Shown: positions 36,368-47,586 of the stretch, piece after piece
How positions within the stretch are numbered: the first letter of the stretch is position 1
How the letters are laid out: each line of letters begins with the position of its first letter
NCBI RefSeq assembly: GCF_001625215.2
Contig: NC_030387.2
Span: forward strand, 5,174,501 to 5,238,500
Length of the DNA: 64,000 bases
Origin: Daucus carota subsp. sativus
Lineage: Eukaryota; Streptophyta; Magnoliopsida; Apiales; Apiaceae
Direction of reading: 5' to 3'
Made by a program: the position numbers and the translations under genes
The notes under the pieces: model-generated
What the model was told of the DNA's origin: nothing
Databases searched by the model: none
Seen by the model: only the letters and a program-made list of their open reading frames with translations

Positions 36368-38592
36368 ATGGAAGGAGTTGGAATTGAGAGTGAGCTGAGA
36401 ATGATGAAAACACCCCACATTTTGTTGATTTCACTTCCTTTCCAAGGACACGTTAGCCCCATGGTGCAATTCACCAAGAGGTTGGCTTCCAAAGGCCTAC
36501 AAGTCACATTTCTTTGTCCCTCTTCCACCATTGTCATTAACCAATCGGACTCCATCAACATTGAGTACATCTCCTATAAAGATGGTCCAACAGTCCAAGA
36601 CTTGGAACTTTATATGGCTAATATCCAAAAACATGCATCCGACAAGTTGGTTCAAGTCATCGAAAAACAGAAGAGATGTGGTCATCCCTTTGACGTCCTT
36701 GTGCATGATTCACTCATGCCATGGGCAGTTGATTTTGGACATCAACATGGTTTAAGAGTAGCTTCTTTTTTCACTCAAGCCTGTGCAGTTAACGCGATTT
36801 ATTACCTTGTGTTCCAAGGGAAACCTAGGCCCCCCCTCGAGGAAGGATCTAGTTTATCCTCCCTCCCACTTTCGATACCTGTTAGAGACTATAGAGATCT
36901 TCCTTCTGACCTTTATGATGAGCGTCATCCAGGATCCATAGAACTGCTTGGAAGCCAATTTTCCCATGTTCAGAAAGATGATTGGATACTCTGTAACACT
37001 TTTCTTGAGCTCGAAACTCAGGTTAGCTTTGTTGAATATATTACCAGGTCAAGTACTATAAGATTTTAGTTGCCCCCTAATTTTGAAGTCGTAAATTATG
37101 TTGCCCCCCCCCCCTCCTTGTGATGTTTCTACAATTCATTATCATACAAGTAAAGGATCTTTGAAAATTCTATTGGAGGATGGAAATGTGGTTTCCTTTG
37201 GCTTCGATTCTGCCTGTGGAGAGATGTGATTTGCCTTCTTTTGTTTCAGATCCCGTGTGTTGGACCTTGTTCTTGATAGGTTCTTTAATTTTTTAATTTG
37301 ATTGTTGTTTGTTTGTTAACAGGTTTGACAAGCTTGAGAATGAGATAATATCTTGTTACTTGGATATCGATTTAAGGTTTTCTTTCTTTTGTTGAGATGA
37401 GTCTTGCAAATGAGGTGGGTTGTTTTAGCACCTCATTAAACTGACCATGCAGCAACATTTTACAGCAAGCGCTGTTGATTTTGCGTTATTTCTATCATAG
37501 ATATTGAGGTCGATATTATGCTGTCTTCGTCCTTGGCAATGTGCAATATATTGGAAGTTCAGTTGGACTTTAAAAATGATCCATCTCACAGTGCACTTTC
37601 TATTTGCCACCACTGAGGACCAGAACTTAAGGTGCATTTAGGATAAGATATTGAATATGCATATGCAATAAACTTGCCAGGGATAAAAAAAAATCCCAAG
37701 CCAAGTTTAAGTCATTAATGTTGTCCACATTTTGTACTTTATTACAATTTTCATGTCTTTATTGGTTCATCTGATCTAATTTTTATGTTCCTGATTTGTT
37801 CAACCAAATCCCTTAACTTCAGTATGTTTGAAATCAGCGCAAGACACTTTTTTTCAGGTTGTGAATTGGTTGTCAAGCAAATGGAAAATTATGACCATAG
37901 GACCATCAGTTCCATCAATGTTCTTAGACAAGCGATTAGCTGATGACAGAGACTATGGTCTCAGCCTCTTCAAGCCCGAAGGAGAAGCATGCATTAAATG
38001 GCTAGATGAAAAAGATACCGACTCAGTAGTCTATGTGTCATTTGGGAGCTTAGCCAACCTGGTGCAAGACCAAATGGATGAAATAGCTTGGGGCTTATTG
38101 AACAGTGATTGCAACTTTTTATGGGTAGTCAGAGATACTAAAAAGAGTAAGCTTTCAGAGAAGTTTATTGAAGAATTTGCTGACAGAGGCCTAATTGTGA
38201 ACTGGTGCCCTCAACTGAAAGTCTTGGCTCACAATGCTGTAGGGAGCTTCATGACTCATTGTGGCTGGAACTCAACTCTTGAGGCACTGTCTTTGGGTGT
38301 GCCAATGACGGTATTGCCTCAGTGGATGGATCAAACAACTAATGCCAAGTACATTGTGGATGTATGGAAAACTGGTGTTCGAGTGAAAGCGCGTGACAAG
38401 GAGAGCATCACAAGGGAGGACATAACTAAGTCTGTGAAAGATGTCATGGAGGGAACAAAGAGGGAAGAGCTTAAAACCAATGCCCTTAAATTGAAGGAAA
38501 TGGCTTTAGAGGCAATGAGTAAAGGTGGAAGCTCTGATAAGAATATCGACGATTTCATTTCAGAAATTGTGAACCCTACCACCTCTACCTGA
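36368..38592 (+). CDS. UDP-glycosyltransferase, UGT74-like, gene B (chimeric)
   Basis: Exons 36368-37021 and 37858-38592 join at phase 0 to 462 residues. The catalytic His is H28 and the Asp D114. The PSPG box spans about 334-377 and reads QWMDQ at its end where genes A and C have QWTDQ; it also has HNAV in place of HDAV or HKAV. Exon 1 and exon 2 are near copies of gene A; a tandem duplication explains both, including the 3' flank to about 38880. Its upstream region instead resembles copy 1. The 836-bp intron holds a dead C-type first exon (37115-37344). The enzyme should use a UDP-sugar in the cytosol; the acceptor is unknown. Confidence 0.92.
37115..37344 (+). pseudogene. Fossil C-type UGT first exon inside the intron of gene B
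   Basis: This aligns with the last third of gene C exon 1 (codons about 125-211): TATTATCATAC-like, AGTAAAGGATCTTTGAA, GATTTGCCTTCTTTTGTTTC and CTTGTTCTTGATAGGTTCT are kept, with frame breaks. It ends AAGCTTGAGAATGAG/ATAA, with the same GT-to-AT donor change as in gene A. It retains a different portion than the fossil in gene A, so each copy lost different pieces after the duplication. Confidence 0.92.
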
Positions 38593-38910
38593 ATGTCGTG
38601 TGCTGATGGTTCTGCTCTCGTGGAGGATTTTGTGGGAAGTTGTATGTAGGGCTTGGAGGGAGATTTTCGTATCTTTGAGGTGGCAAAGCTGGTACAAGAA
38701 TTGCAATTTTATGGAAGAAATAGTACTTCATACCAATTATACAGACATAATGTCAACTAAAACTGGCATCAATTTGAATTTATTAATGTTCTGGCATATC
38801 TGCAATTGCTCTTCAGTATTTAACTTTTACTTAGTAGTGCTACTTTTCAACATTATTATTGGCCCCAATTTGAATTGCTAATGTTCATCAGTATTTTTAT
38901 TATGGATTTT

Positions 38911-39069
38911 CTAGTGTGTGTCTATGGACGCACACTAACAACCATTTTTGAGTTAGGTGGTGGATTTCTATGGGCTCCCATCTCATTAATAATGATGGCC
39001 CTCGTGCAGGTACAAAAATCTTCACCAATGAAAAATATTTTGTTAGTTGTGCCCATAGGCACACAGTAG
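38911..39069. mobile_element. Small MITE downstream of gene B
   Basis: CTAGTGTGTGTCTATGGACG on the left and CTACTGTGTGCCTATGGGCA read inward from the right form inverted ends about 160 bp apart. A related end (TAATGTGTGCCTAAGGGCAC) lies at 39830. The rest of 39070-40150 shows no gene; GTTTTGTTA-GATTAAAAGAAC-AACG units recur at 39600-39750. Confidence 0.6.
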
Positions 39070-40187
39070 AAAGACCCATACAACTATTATTTTAGAGAGA
39101 AAGATAATACCAGGGCCCAGGGCCCCGGGCAAAATCTTAAGTATACCTTAAATATAAAGCTTATAGTCAGTGTCTGGAAAATAGAAAGCTAAGGTAAAAA
39201 AAAGGGTAAGCTAGCTCTTGGTCAGTAGTTTTATAGAGCATATAGATAGTTTTTGACTGATCATCAGGCATCTAAAATTTTTATGCCTTTTTATTGAAAT
39301 TCATCTTCTTGTTTTCAATAGCTGCAAAAATTTGGAGTTTTAATCGTTGTCTAATCTTTTAGGATTTATTTTTCATTTTTCATAAATATATAACTGTGTA
39401 ATAAATAAATAATGACTAATCCATCACTCATTTCATACTGAATAAACATAATTGAGTCTAACATTACAAATTACTATTTTCTTATAACATTTTCTGAATG
39501 TCTCTTATTTTTCTATATATTACAATTTTTCAATACTAATACATTTTTGTAATATAAAATTACTTTGGTTCACTTTTTTTTCAATTATCAAGTTGGCGTT
39601 TGTTAGGATTAAAAGAACAAAACGTCATTTCATGCAGTGTTTTGTTATGATTAAAAGAACAGAACGCTACATTGTCCAGCGTTGTTAAAGTTAGGAATAT
39701 AAAATCCTATTTCATATAATGTTTTGTTAAGGTTAAATAAAAAACGACTTAGCGTTAGCGTTATTCAGATAAATTAGTGTATTTGGGATCATTTTATCTA
39801 ACTTTGTTATTTTGAATATCGGTTTTTCTAATGTGTGCCTAAGGGCACACAATAAACAGAATCATAAAAGTGGCTTATTTTGATTGATTGGTAGAATTTA
39901 TGTAAAGTAAACATTTATTATCCATCCACCATAAAAAAGAGTTAGTTATTATTGTGTACTCATAATCACACCATAGAAAATTCGTTTGAATATTATGGTG
40001 TGTTTTGTGAAATCCGGGACCTTTTTTAAGCTGCGTACGGGGGCGATGCGAATGACCAATTTCCTCTTTTCCTCTTTTCCTCTGCTCTGACAACAAAGTC
40101 AAAGATTAGTTGGGTGGCCTGAAATTAAAGAGATAGTACTAATGTGTGTTTTTATAATAATTTCCACAACACGATCATTTTCAAATC

Positions 40188-42022
40188 ATGGCTGCCAAAA
40201 TTCATGTATTTGTAGTGGTATACCCAGTTCAAGGCCATATAAATCCGATGCTACAGTTCTCCAAACGATTAGCATCAAAAAACGTCAGAGTTACATTGAT
40301 CACCACCTCTTCCTACAAGAATCTCAATGATAATCAACCCTCTAACCCCACCGTCTTCTTTGATTACATTTCCGATGGATTCTCCGGTGAAAAGCCACCG
40401 GGGATTGCTGATTTCGTCGAAACATTCAAGGCCGAATCGTCCCGGAGCTTGCCGGAACTTATTGAAAAACAGAGCAAAACAGAGTACCCTGTTAATGCCA
40501 TTGTGTATGATTCGTTCATGCCTTGGGTTCTGGATATAAGTAAGGAGTTTGGGTTATATGGGGTGTCGTTTTTCACGCATTCTTGTGCTGTTTCTACGAT
40601 TTATTATCATACGAGTAAAGGGTCTTTGAAGATTCCGGTGGAGAAGGGGAATGTGGTTTCTTTGCCTTCGATCCCGCCTTTGGAGGTGTGTGATTTGCCT
40701 TCTTTTGTTTCGGATTTGGATTCGTATCCGGGCGTGCTGAAGCTTGTTCTTGATAGGTTCTCTAATTTTGAAGGGGCTGATTGTTTGTTTTTCAACAGTT
40801 TTGACAAGCTCGAAATTGAGGTAAATTGGGATTTCAATTTAAGTTTTTTTGTTTTTTTGTCATGTGAGAAATTAGGATTTTGATTCTGATAAGTCTTGCA
40901 AATGAGGTGTTGATTAGGCTTCCGAAAACTTGATACTGAATGATGTTTTGTTGGGAAATATAGTCGAATATCATGCTGTCTTTATCTACGTTCATGTGTA
41001 ATACGTTGGAAGTTCAATTAGACTTGAAAAATGATCTCTGTCTTTCTCACAATGCACTTTCTATCTGTCGCATCCAAAGCAGAGCTGAAAATAACTGTCC
41101 AGAAACATGTGGTGGATTCAAAAAATCGCTAGCCAAGTTCCAGTCTTTATGCTCTCCATGTTTAAACTTCTATGCAAATTTCATGTCTTTAGCGGTTCAT
41201 TTAATCTAATTTTATTTTGCCCTCACCGTGAACATGGAAATTTTGAATTGTAGTATGCTTTTAATCAGGCAAGTCAATTTTTTTCAGGTTGTGAATTGGT
41301 TGTCGAGCAAATGGAAAATTATGACCATAGGACCATCAGTTCCATCAATGTTCCTAGACAAGCGATTAGCTGATGACAGAGACTATGGCCTCAGCCTCTT
41401 CAAGTCCGATGGAGAAGCATGCATCAAGTGGCTGGACGGGAAAGATACAGAATCAGTAGTGTATGTGTCATTTGGGAGCTTAGCCAACCTTGTGCAGGAC
41501 TACATGGATGAAATAGCTTGGGGCTTGTTGAACAGCAAATGCAGCTTTTTATGGATAGTTAGAGATACTGAAAAGAGTAAGCTTTCAGAGAAATTTTTAG
41601 AAGAAGCTGCTGACAGAGGCCTGATTGTGAATTGGTGCCCTCAGCTTGAAGTTTTGGCTCACAAGGCTGTAGGGAGCTTCATGACACATTGTGGCTGGAA
41701 CTCAACTCTTGAAGCATTGTGTTTGGGTGTGCCAATGATGGTAATGCCTCAGTGGACGGATCAAACAACTAATGCCAAGTATATTGTGGACGTATGGCAA
41801 ACTGGTGTACGAGTAAAAGCCCATGACAAGGAGAGCATTACAAGGGAGGACATAACTAAGTCTGTCAAAGATGTCATGGAGGGAACAAAGAGGGGAGATC
41901 TTAAAGCCAATGCTCTTAAATTGAAGGAAATGGCCTTAGAGGCAATGAGTGAAGGTGGAAGCTCAGATAAATATATGGATGATTTCATATCTCAAATTGT
42001 GACCCGGACCACCTCGACCTGA
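40188..42022 (+). CDS. UDP-glycosyltransferase, UGT74-like, gene C
   Basis: Exons 40188-40820 and 41288-42022 join at phase 0 to 455 residues. The catalytic His is H17 (VQGHINPM) and the Asp D108 (VYDSFMPW). The PSPG box spans about 327-370. Exon 1 is the classic UGT74 type (FDYISDGF, FFTHSCAVSTIYYH, FFNSFDKLE) and differs greatly from exon 1 of genes A and B, while exon 2 is nearly the same as theirs. The 467-bp intron is the parent form of the 3' parts of the A and B introns. Gene C is thus the best candidate for the original, unrearranged gene. A weak TATA-like TTATAATAA lies about 35 bases upstream of the ATG. Substrate unknown. Confidence 0.94.
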
Positions 42023-43503
42023 ATATCTCAGAAGGGGGAACAAGCACACTTGAAGAGAGCAGTACAATGGAGAGTTGTATGCCAAGTGCTGATCGGTCTG
42101 CTCTCATATAAAATATTGTGAAAAGGGGTAGGTAAGGCTTGGACGGAGATCTTTCATATATTTGGCGTAAGTGTTTAAATTTTATGATAGACGAGGCACT
42201 TCATTTTCTTTATTTTAGTTACACAGACAGATAAATGTCATTAAAGATGGGTCAGTTTGGAATTTATTAATGCTCTGTTATAGTATATACAACTGCTCAT
42301 CAGTGTTTAACTTCTTTGATTTAGTAACACTAGTAAACATTATTGCTGCCACCAGTTTTGATTGGCTCTTTCAGGCCACCCAATTGTCCAGTTCACCAAT
42401 ATAGCATTGCAGTTGCACTTTCATTTTTCTGGACACCCTAATTGACACCCTAATTGACAAACAAAGACGAACACGACCTAATTCACAAACAAGGTCACAG
42501 CTGCAAGCTAATTCACAAACAAGACGAACACAGCTTCAAGTAAGTCTAGGTTATCTAACTACGATCTAAAATACTTCGTCTTGTAATTAATTTGGTTGGT
42601 TGCCCTCGTGTGATCATGTCTCCAACGGAAGGATATTAGAAAATTGAGAGATTATTCGACAATGACCTACAACCCTCTATACTTTATTCTAACTAATTGT
42701 CCTCCCTCGAGAGGGGTAAGAGGCGATCATGTCTCCAGATCGGCTGTCTGATAAGTTAAAATCATTGGGGACACGAGCATACTCTCAAATCGTGTCTCAA
42801 ACAGGTTCCTCAAGACATGAGCCTTCATTATGGACTTCTACTCATAACTCAAGACAGAATTACATGAATTTGATAATTTTTGAAGGGTTATGTGTATAAA
42901 AAATTATCAAGTTCTGTGTCTTGTCAAAAATTGTCAGCTTCTCAAATTGGCAACTTTCATCTTACTATATATTTTCTTAATTTACATGGCGGAGTTTCCT
43001 GCAACTTCCTCTGTTGCCAACTATTCAAATATATTTTGAACAAAAACTGCCCTAATAATTGGCAACTCACGACCTCAGTTGAAAGATGCTTCAAGGCCTC
43101 TACATTTCAATCTTGTTCACTACTGCTAACTACAGACTACAAGGAAAGAATCATAAAATTTTTCAGTTTGTTATTTCCTTGAAGAAAATGTTGTACACAT
43201 TCTACACATACAAAACCTGTTCCAAATCCTGAGAAAATTGTCAATAAAGGACCGACTCGATATTATATTTGGAATAAGATATTTGGTCTGGTCTTTAGAT
43301 CCTGAAGCACTACTAAGAGCCTCCAAGTTGCACTCAGGAATGGAACATGTAGCATGAAGCTTCAAGACAAAGCCACTATTCTTCTCCCATTCTTGGTGTG
43401 ATTCCTTTTTATAACCTACAACAAGATATCATTTTGCTGTAGAAAGTCAAGTCGATATTTGAATCATAAAGAACAATCAATGGCTTTGCGTGATAACCAG
43501 AGC
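42023..43503. other. Convergent intergenic region
   Basis: This holds the 3' flank of gene C (homologous to those of A and B up to about 42350) and the 3' end of the minus-strand kinase-like gene. AATTCACAAACAAG-type units are repeated at 42440-42535. No other gene was seen. Confidence 0.55.
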
Positions 43504-45570
43504 TTACCAGGGGAGTTTGAAAGTGTCCTTCCACCCTTGTTTGTTGCAGTTCAAGATTATTTTGTCCAACCTTACAATGACTTCCGCAAAGCTTGGCCTT
43601 GAATCGTACTTCGGACTCCAGCATTGCTCAATTAATCTACACGTACCACCAACAAGAAGCTATCAAGTTCCGTTTCTTGTATATACGGAAATTTAAATCA
43701 TCATAGTTAAAAAATAAGACACGTTACTACTCAATCATCACGGTATTACTCTTACTCTATTAGATCCGAGGGATAAGACTTTGATTTATGCTTAGGCCTT
43801 TTGCCTTCTACACACATCAGTCTTACAGCTTCTTCTGGAGATTTGGGCTGAAATGGTTGAACTCCCTCCACCATCTGAAGTATGTAAGAAGCAAATTGAA
43901 TTTGAATTTATTATTTCAATTGAATAAGATTTTATAAGATCAGTTATTTCAAATGATACTCGTTAACGTAAGTTTGTGTCATATATAACAATTTCTAATG
44001 ATAGAAAATTTTGGTGACAACCAAGGATCCAGCAAGAACTGAAGCTGTACCTCATAAGCGATTAGACCAAAAGAGTAAACGTCTGCTCGTTTCTCAAATA
44101 TCTCATCGTTGTAGATCTCAGGTGCCATATATAAATCTACAAGCAACAAGAGAACTAGTGAGTTAGGCTTGGACAGAAATTACACAACTTTTGTTTTTTT
44201 TGGATTATACGTATACATTATATGGTGCTTTCCTATAGCCACTAAAACTTATTCCTGCAAAATCAATAGGTTATTTAATTTTTCAATATCAAATCTCAAT
44301 AGAAACTGCTTCGAGAACTTACTGCAGTGATCAATGACCTCAGGCTGCAATAGTTTTGCTTTGTCTGGAGATATTGTTGACATTCTGAATACACCAAATC
44401 CTGAAACCTTCAAATGACCGGCACTATCCAGCAAAATATTTCTGGCACCTTACCGAAAGTTCAGATATTTAAAACACTTCATCTTAAAATGGCTACTGAG
44501 TTTAAATAATTGTACATCAAATTCAACTAATGTATTAATCATTACTTTGGCTTTAAGTCGCAGTGAATAACTGGGTCTGGTTTACATTCATGAAGATAAC
44601 TCATGCCCCTGATAAACACAAATAACCAGGGACAAGTCAGAAACGATAATCAATTAATAATAAGTCAATGGTGAAACCTTAAGTTGACTTGCCTAGCTAT
44701 ATCAAGAGCAAACTTGAGAGCTTTTGATAGAGAAAGCCTCCCTTTTCTTTTAAGGTATGTTTCCAAGTCACCCTGAAAATCGCCATTTGTGTGAAAATTA
44801 ATATTCATGATGAAAGGCTTAATGGTAATACATTCTTAAGAAGTATAAGTTCAAATAATATACAAAAAACTGTAAATTATGTACAAGCAATTATTGTATA
44901 ACTGTATAAAATATAGTCTCCGCATAACTCTCTTAAGTCCCTTCCGTAAATAATCATATTCCCTGTGGGGTTATACTATACATATACACCCCTGTTCTTG
45001 ACATAACATCAAGTAGTGAACACTCTCTCGTACTCTCTTTTCTCTGAAGCTTTCTAATTAGCTTCATCAAGCTCAAGCTTTTATAATAATTTTTTTATTG
45101 TTATTTGTCACAGAGTTGAAACTACATCATTGGCCCTTCTATTTATAAATACATTAAGTAATTGCTCACAATACTTTGTTTGAAAAACTTTCTGAACACT
45201 CTAATCTCACAAAAGATCTGACTGCAAATTTGTTAATTTAACTTCAGTGAAATAGTTTCATCTTTAACAGCGTGTCTTAGTTGCAAAAGACAACACTTAA
45301 AAACATAGGCCATTTTCAAAACTTGCGTACTCACTTAGAATTCATAACAGTTCCTCGCTTGTGAACAAATGTGTACATCGCTCTCATATTTTATACTCTA
45401 GGATCTGTACTTGTGTCTTATCTTCGGTGAATAAAAACATTACATCTTGAATTAAGCATTCACAACGAAACTAGCTTGAAAGTCACTTTTACAGTTCAGC
45501 TTGTGTGTCCTTGCCTGTGATTTCTAGTTATTTCAATACATGTTCCCTTCCATATTATAGCTTCTATTGG

Positions 45571-45606
<36 letters not shown>

Positions 45607-47586
45607 CTCTGGTGTGATACTCTGTAACAATCATCATGGGAATATTTTGGGTGACGGCTCCAACAAATTGTATCACATTCGGATGCCTCACCTTTTCCAA
45701 AATGGTTAACTCATTTTTGAAAGCATTTCTGCACAAAGGAGAAGTAAAGTTGATTACTTGAAAACAAAGCGCAAACTCCAATTACAGATTTACAAGCTCA
45801 ATAAGGACATTCTGTGGCAATTGGCATAGACATAATCTACAAAGCCATAGACTTTCACTGAATGATAAACATATATTCAGATTTCAGATATTGAGTTACA
45901 AGTTCAGCAAATAAAGACATGTATCTAATATTATTAACGATCACGGATGAGAAAAGATGAGCTACTAACATGTATTCAGGGTCTGTATAGCCATCTTTAT
46001 CGAGTATCTTTACAGATACTTTTGTTCCGTTCCATTTAGCAACCTGATACGTTCCCTGCAGATTGATAAAAATCTAATGAGGTTTTATGGTCTGATAAGT
46101 CCATGCAATATACAACAAAACAACTGAATTTTAATAAGATGAACATAGCAAAAAAGTGGAAACAGAAAACAACTATTACATGTATCAACAGAGTATTATT
46201 GTACTATCTTTCATCATATTTCTCTAGCACAAATGTCTAAAGCCTTGAAATCGGTTATAAATTTAGTGAGGCTAAATAATCTTACTTCTCCTACTACAAA
46301 ATTACAACATGCAAGCTGTTTTTCAACACAGTTTTTTTGTATGAAGTGGAAGGACAAGTATCATGCCTTTGTGATACCATCGCTTTTGCGAACATGAAGC
46401 TCCAGGGGATTGAGCTCATACTCCGGGACCTCACGAGGATTTGCAACTGTCATAGGAGTTTTTCTGATTTTCTAGGAACAATACAAATAATTCAACATTA
46501 ACTTTAAAGAAAACACACAATTGAGTGCTATAGACGAACTGCTAGTGTACCGGAGTTTTAGCTCCTCGTGCCCTCAAAATATTGTAAACTTCAAAATTGC
46601 CGTAGTATTTGGCATCAGCTGCTGCCTGTCATGGACGAGCAAAAGTAAGTACACGACGGATGAAAAATAGATATGTCAAAGAATCACCAGGACACCATGT
46701 GATTTATTATAATATAGCAGTTGCTCAAAATTCATATCCATGATAGATTTCTTCGTTTTTACATGCAAAGTGTTGGGAATTAGCGGTTCAGTTAGCTGTT
46801 AGCGGATTGAATTAGATGTTTTGACTAGCTGATTGAAATAGAATTTCTAACTAGCGGATTGAATTAGCGGTTTCTTGCAAAACACTTTGGTAAATAGATG
46901 TTTGATTAGTTGTTTATAACACATATCAAAACCTCTGATCCAAAAAACTCCTCAAAAGTAGCTTTTGGAAAATTAGCTTTTTGAGCTCAAACCTCTATTC
47001 CAATCCGCTAACTATAAAACACTCCCATTAGCGGATTGAAATGGTGAAACTCTAGAACACCCAAACCTCTAATTTTACCCCAAATCTCTAACTTCCAAAC
47101 TAGAGCTCTATTAAAATTTTCATGATATCAGAGCTCGATCTGGGATAAGACTATGAAGTAACATACCGTACTACCCCAACGATCACGGGCATCAATATTC
47201 GCCTTCCGACTCAACAAGAGCTCGACAACATCCGTATGTCCTTCACAAGCCGCAATATGCAAAGCCGTCCGTCCATCCAGATCAATACTATTCACATCCA
47301 CATCATCATCAAGCAACTCCGCCACTCCATCCACATCTCCCTGACTCGCCATAAACAACAGCTGCATGGTCGAATCGAGATTCTCAGGCACACTCATCAA
47401 CTCATCGTCTCCCGCACTACTTCTCCTGATAGGATCCAGCGATGATTGACGGCCGAAGCTAAACCTCAAGGTCTTAGCACGAGGATCCAGAGAATTTTGT
47501 CGCTTCAAACTGAATTTCACGTTTTTCATCGAGCCTGTCGAGAATTGACGTGAGATTCCGCGCTTTAGTTGCGACGGTATCGTCAT
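43504..47586 (-). CDS. Ankyrin-repeat integrin-linked-kinase-like protein (ILK, Raf-like MAPKKK group)
   Basis: Eleven exons on the minus strand (47586-47167, 46625-46551, 46471-46367, 46055-45970, 45728-45608, 44772-44693, 44608-44546, 44441-44323, 44136-44051, 43874-43756, 43636-43504) join in frame to 468 residues. The N-terminus is basic and Ser-rich with two RQ(N/S)SLDP motifs. Ankyrin repeats follow (about 75-165), then a kinase-like domain. It keeps the VSVKIL lysine and APEIY, but has HCDLKPKN without the HRD arginine and SGFG in place of DFG. It also lacks a clear glycine loop, so it is probably a pseudokinase or atypical kinase. It resembles Arabidopsis ILK1, which is linked to immunity and ion transport. 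Introns 3 and 6 need GC donors. The stop comes directly after KLPW. Confidence 0.92.
45573..45602. repeat. GA microsatellite
   Basis: About 15 GA units lie in intron 5 of the kinase-like gene, starting only a few bases past the donor at 45607 on the minus strand. Confidence 0.95.
46769..47023. mobile_element. Probable MITE in intron 1 of the kinase-like gene
   Basis: AGTGTTGGGAATTAGCGG on the left and AGTGTTTTATAGTTAGCGG read inward from the right form inverted ends. TAGCGGATTGAA(T/A)TAG repeats several times inside. The target duplication is unclear. Confidence 0.5.

Noticed and set aside
43409..43415. Tiny last exon for the ILK-like gene
   Set aside because: A GT donor after CCCTG could splice to a 7-base exon ending in a stop, but unspliced reading gives TGG-TAA at once with the expected KLPW end. 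The simpler end was chosen.
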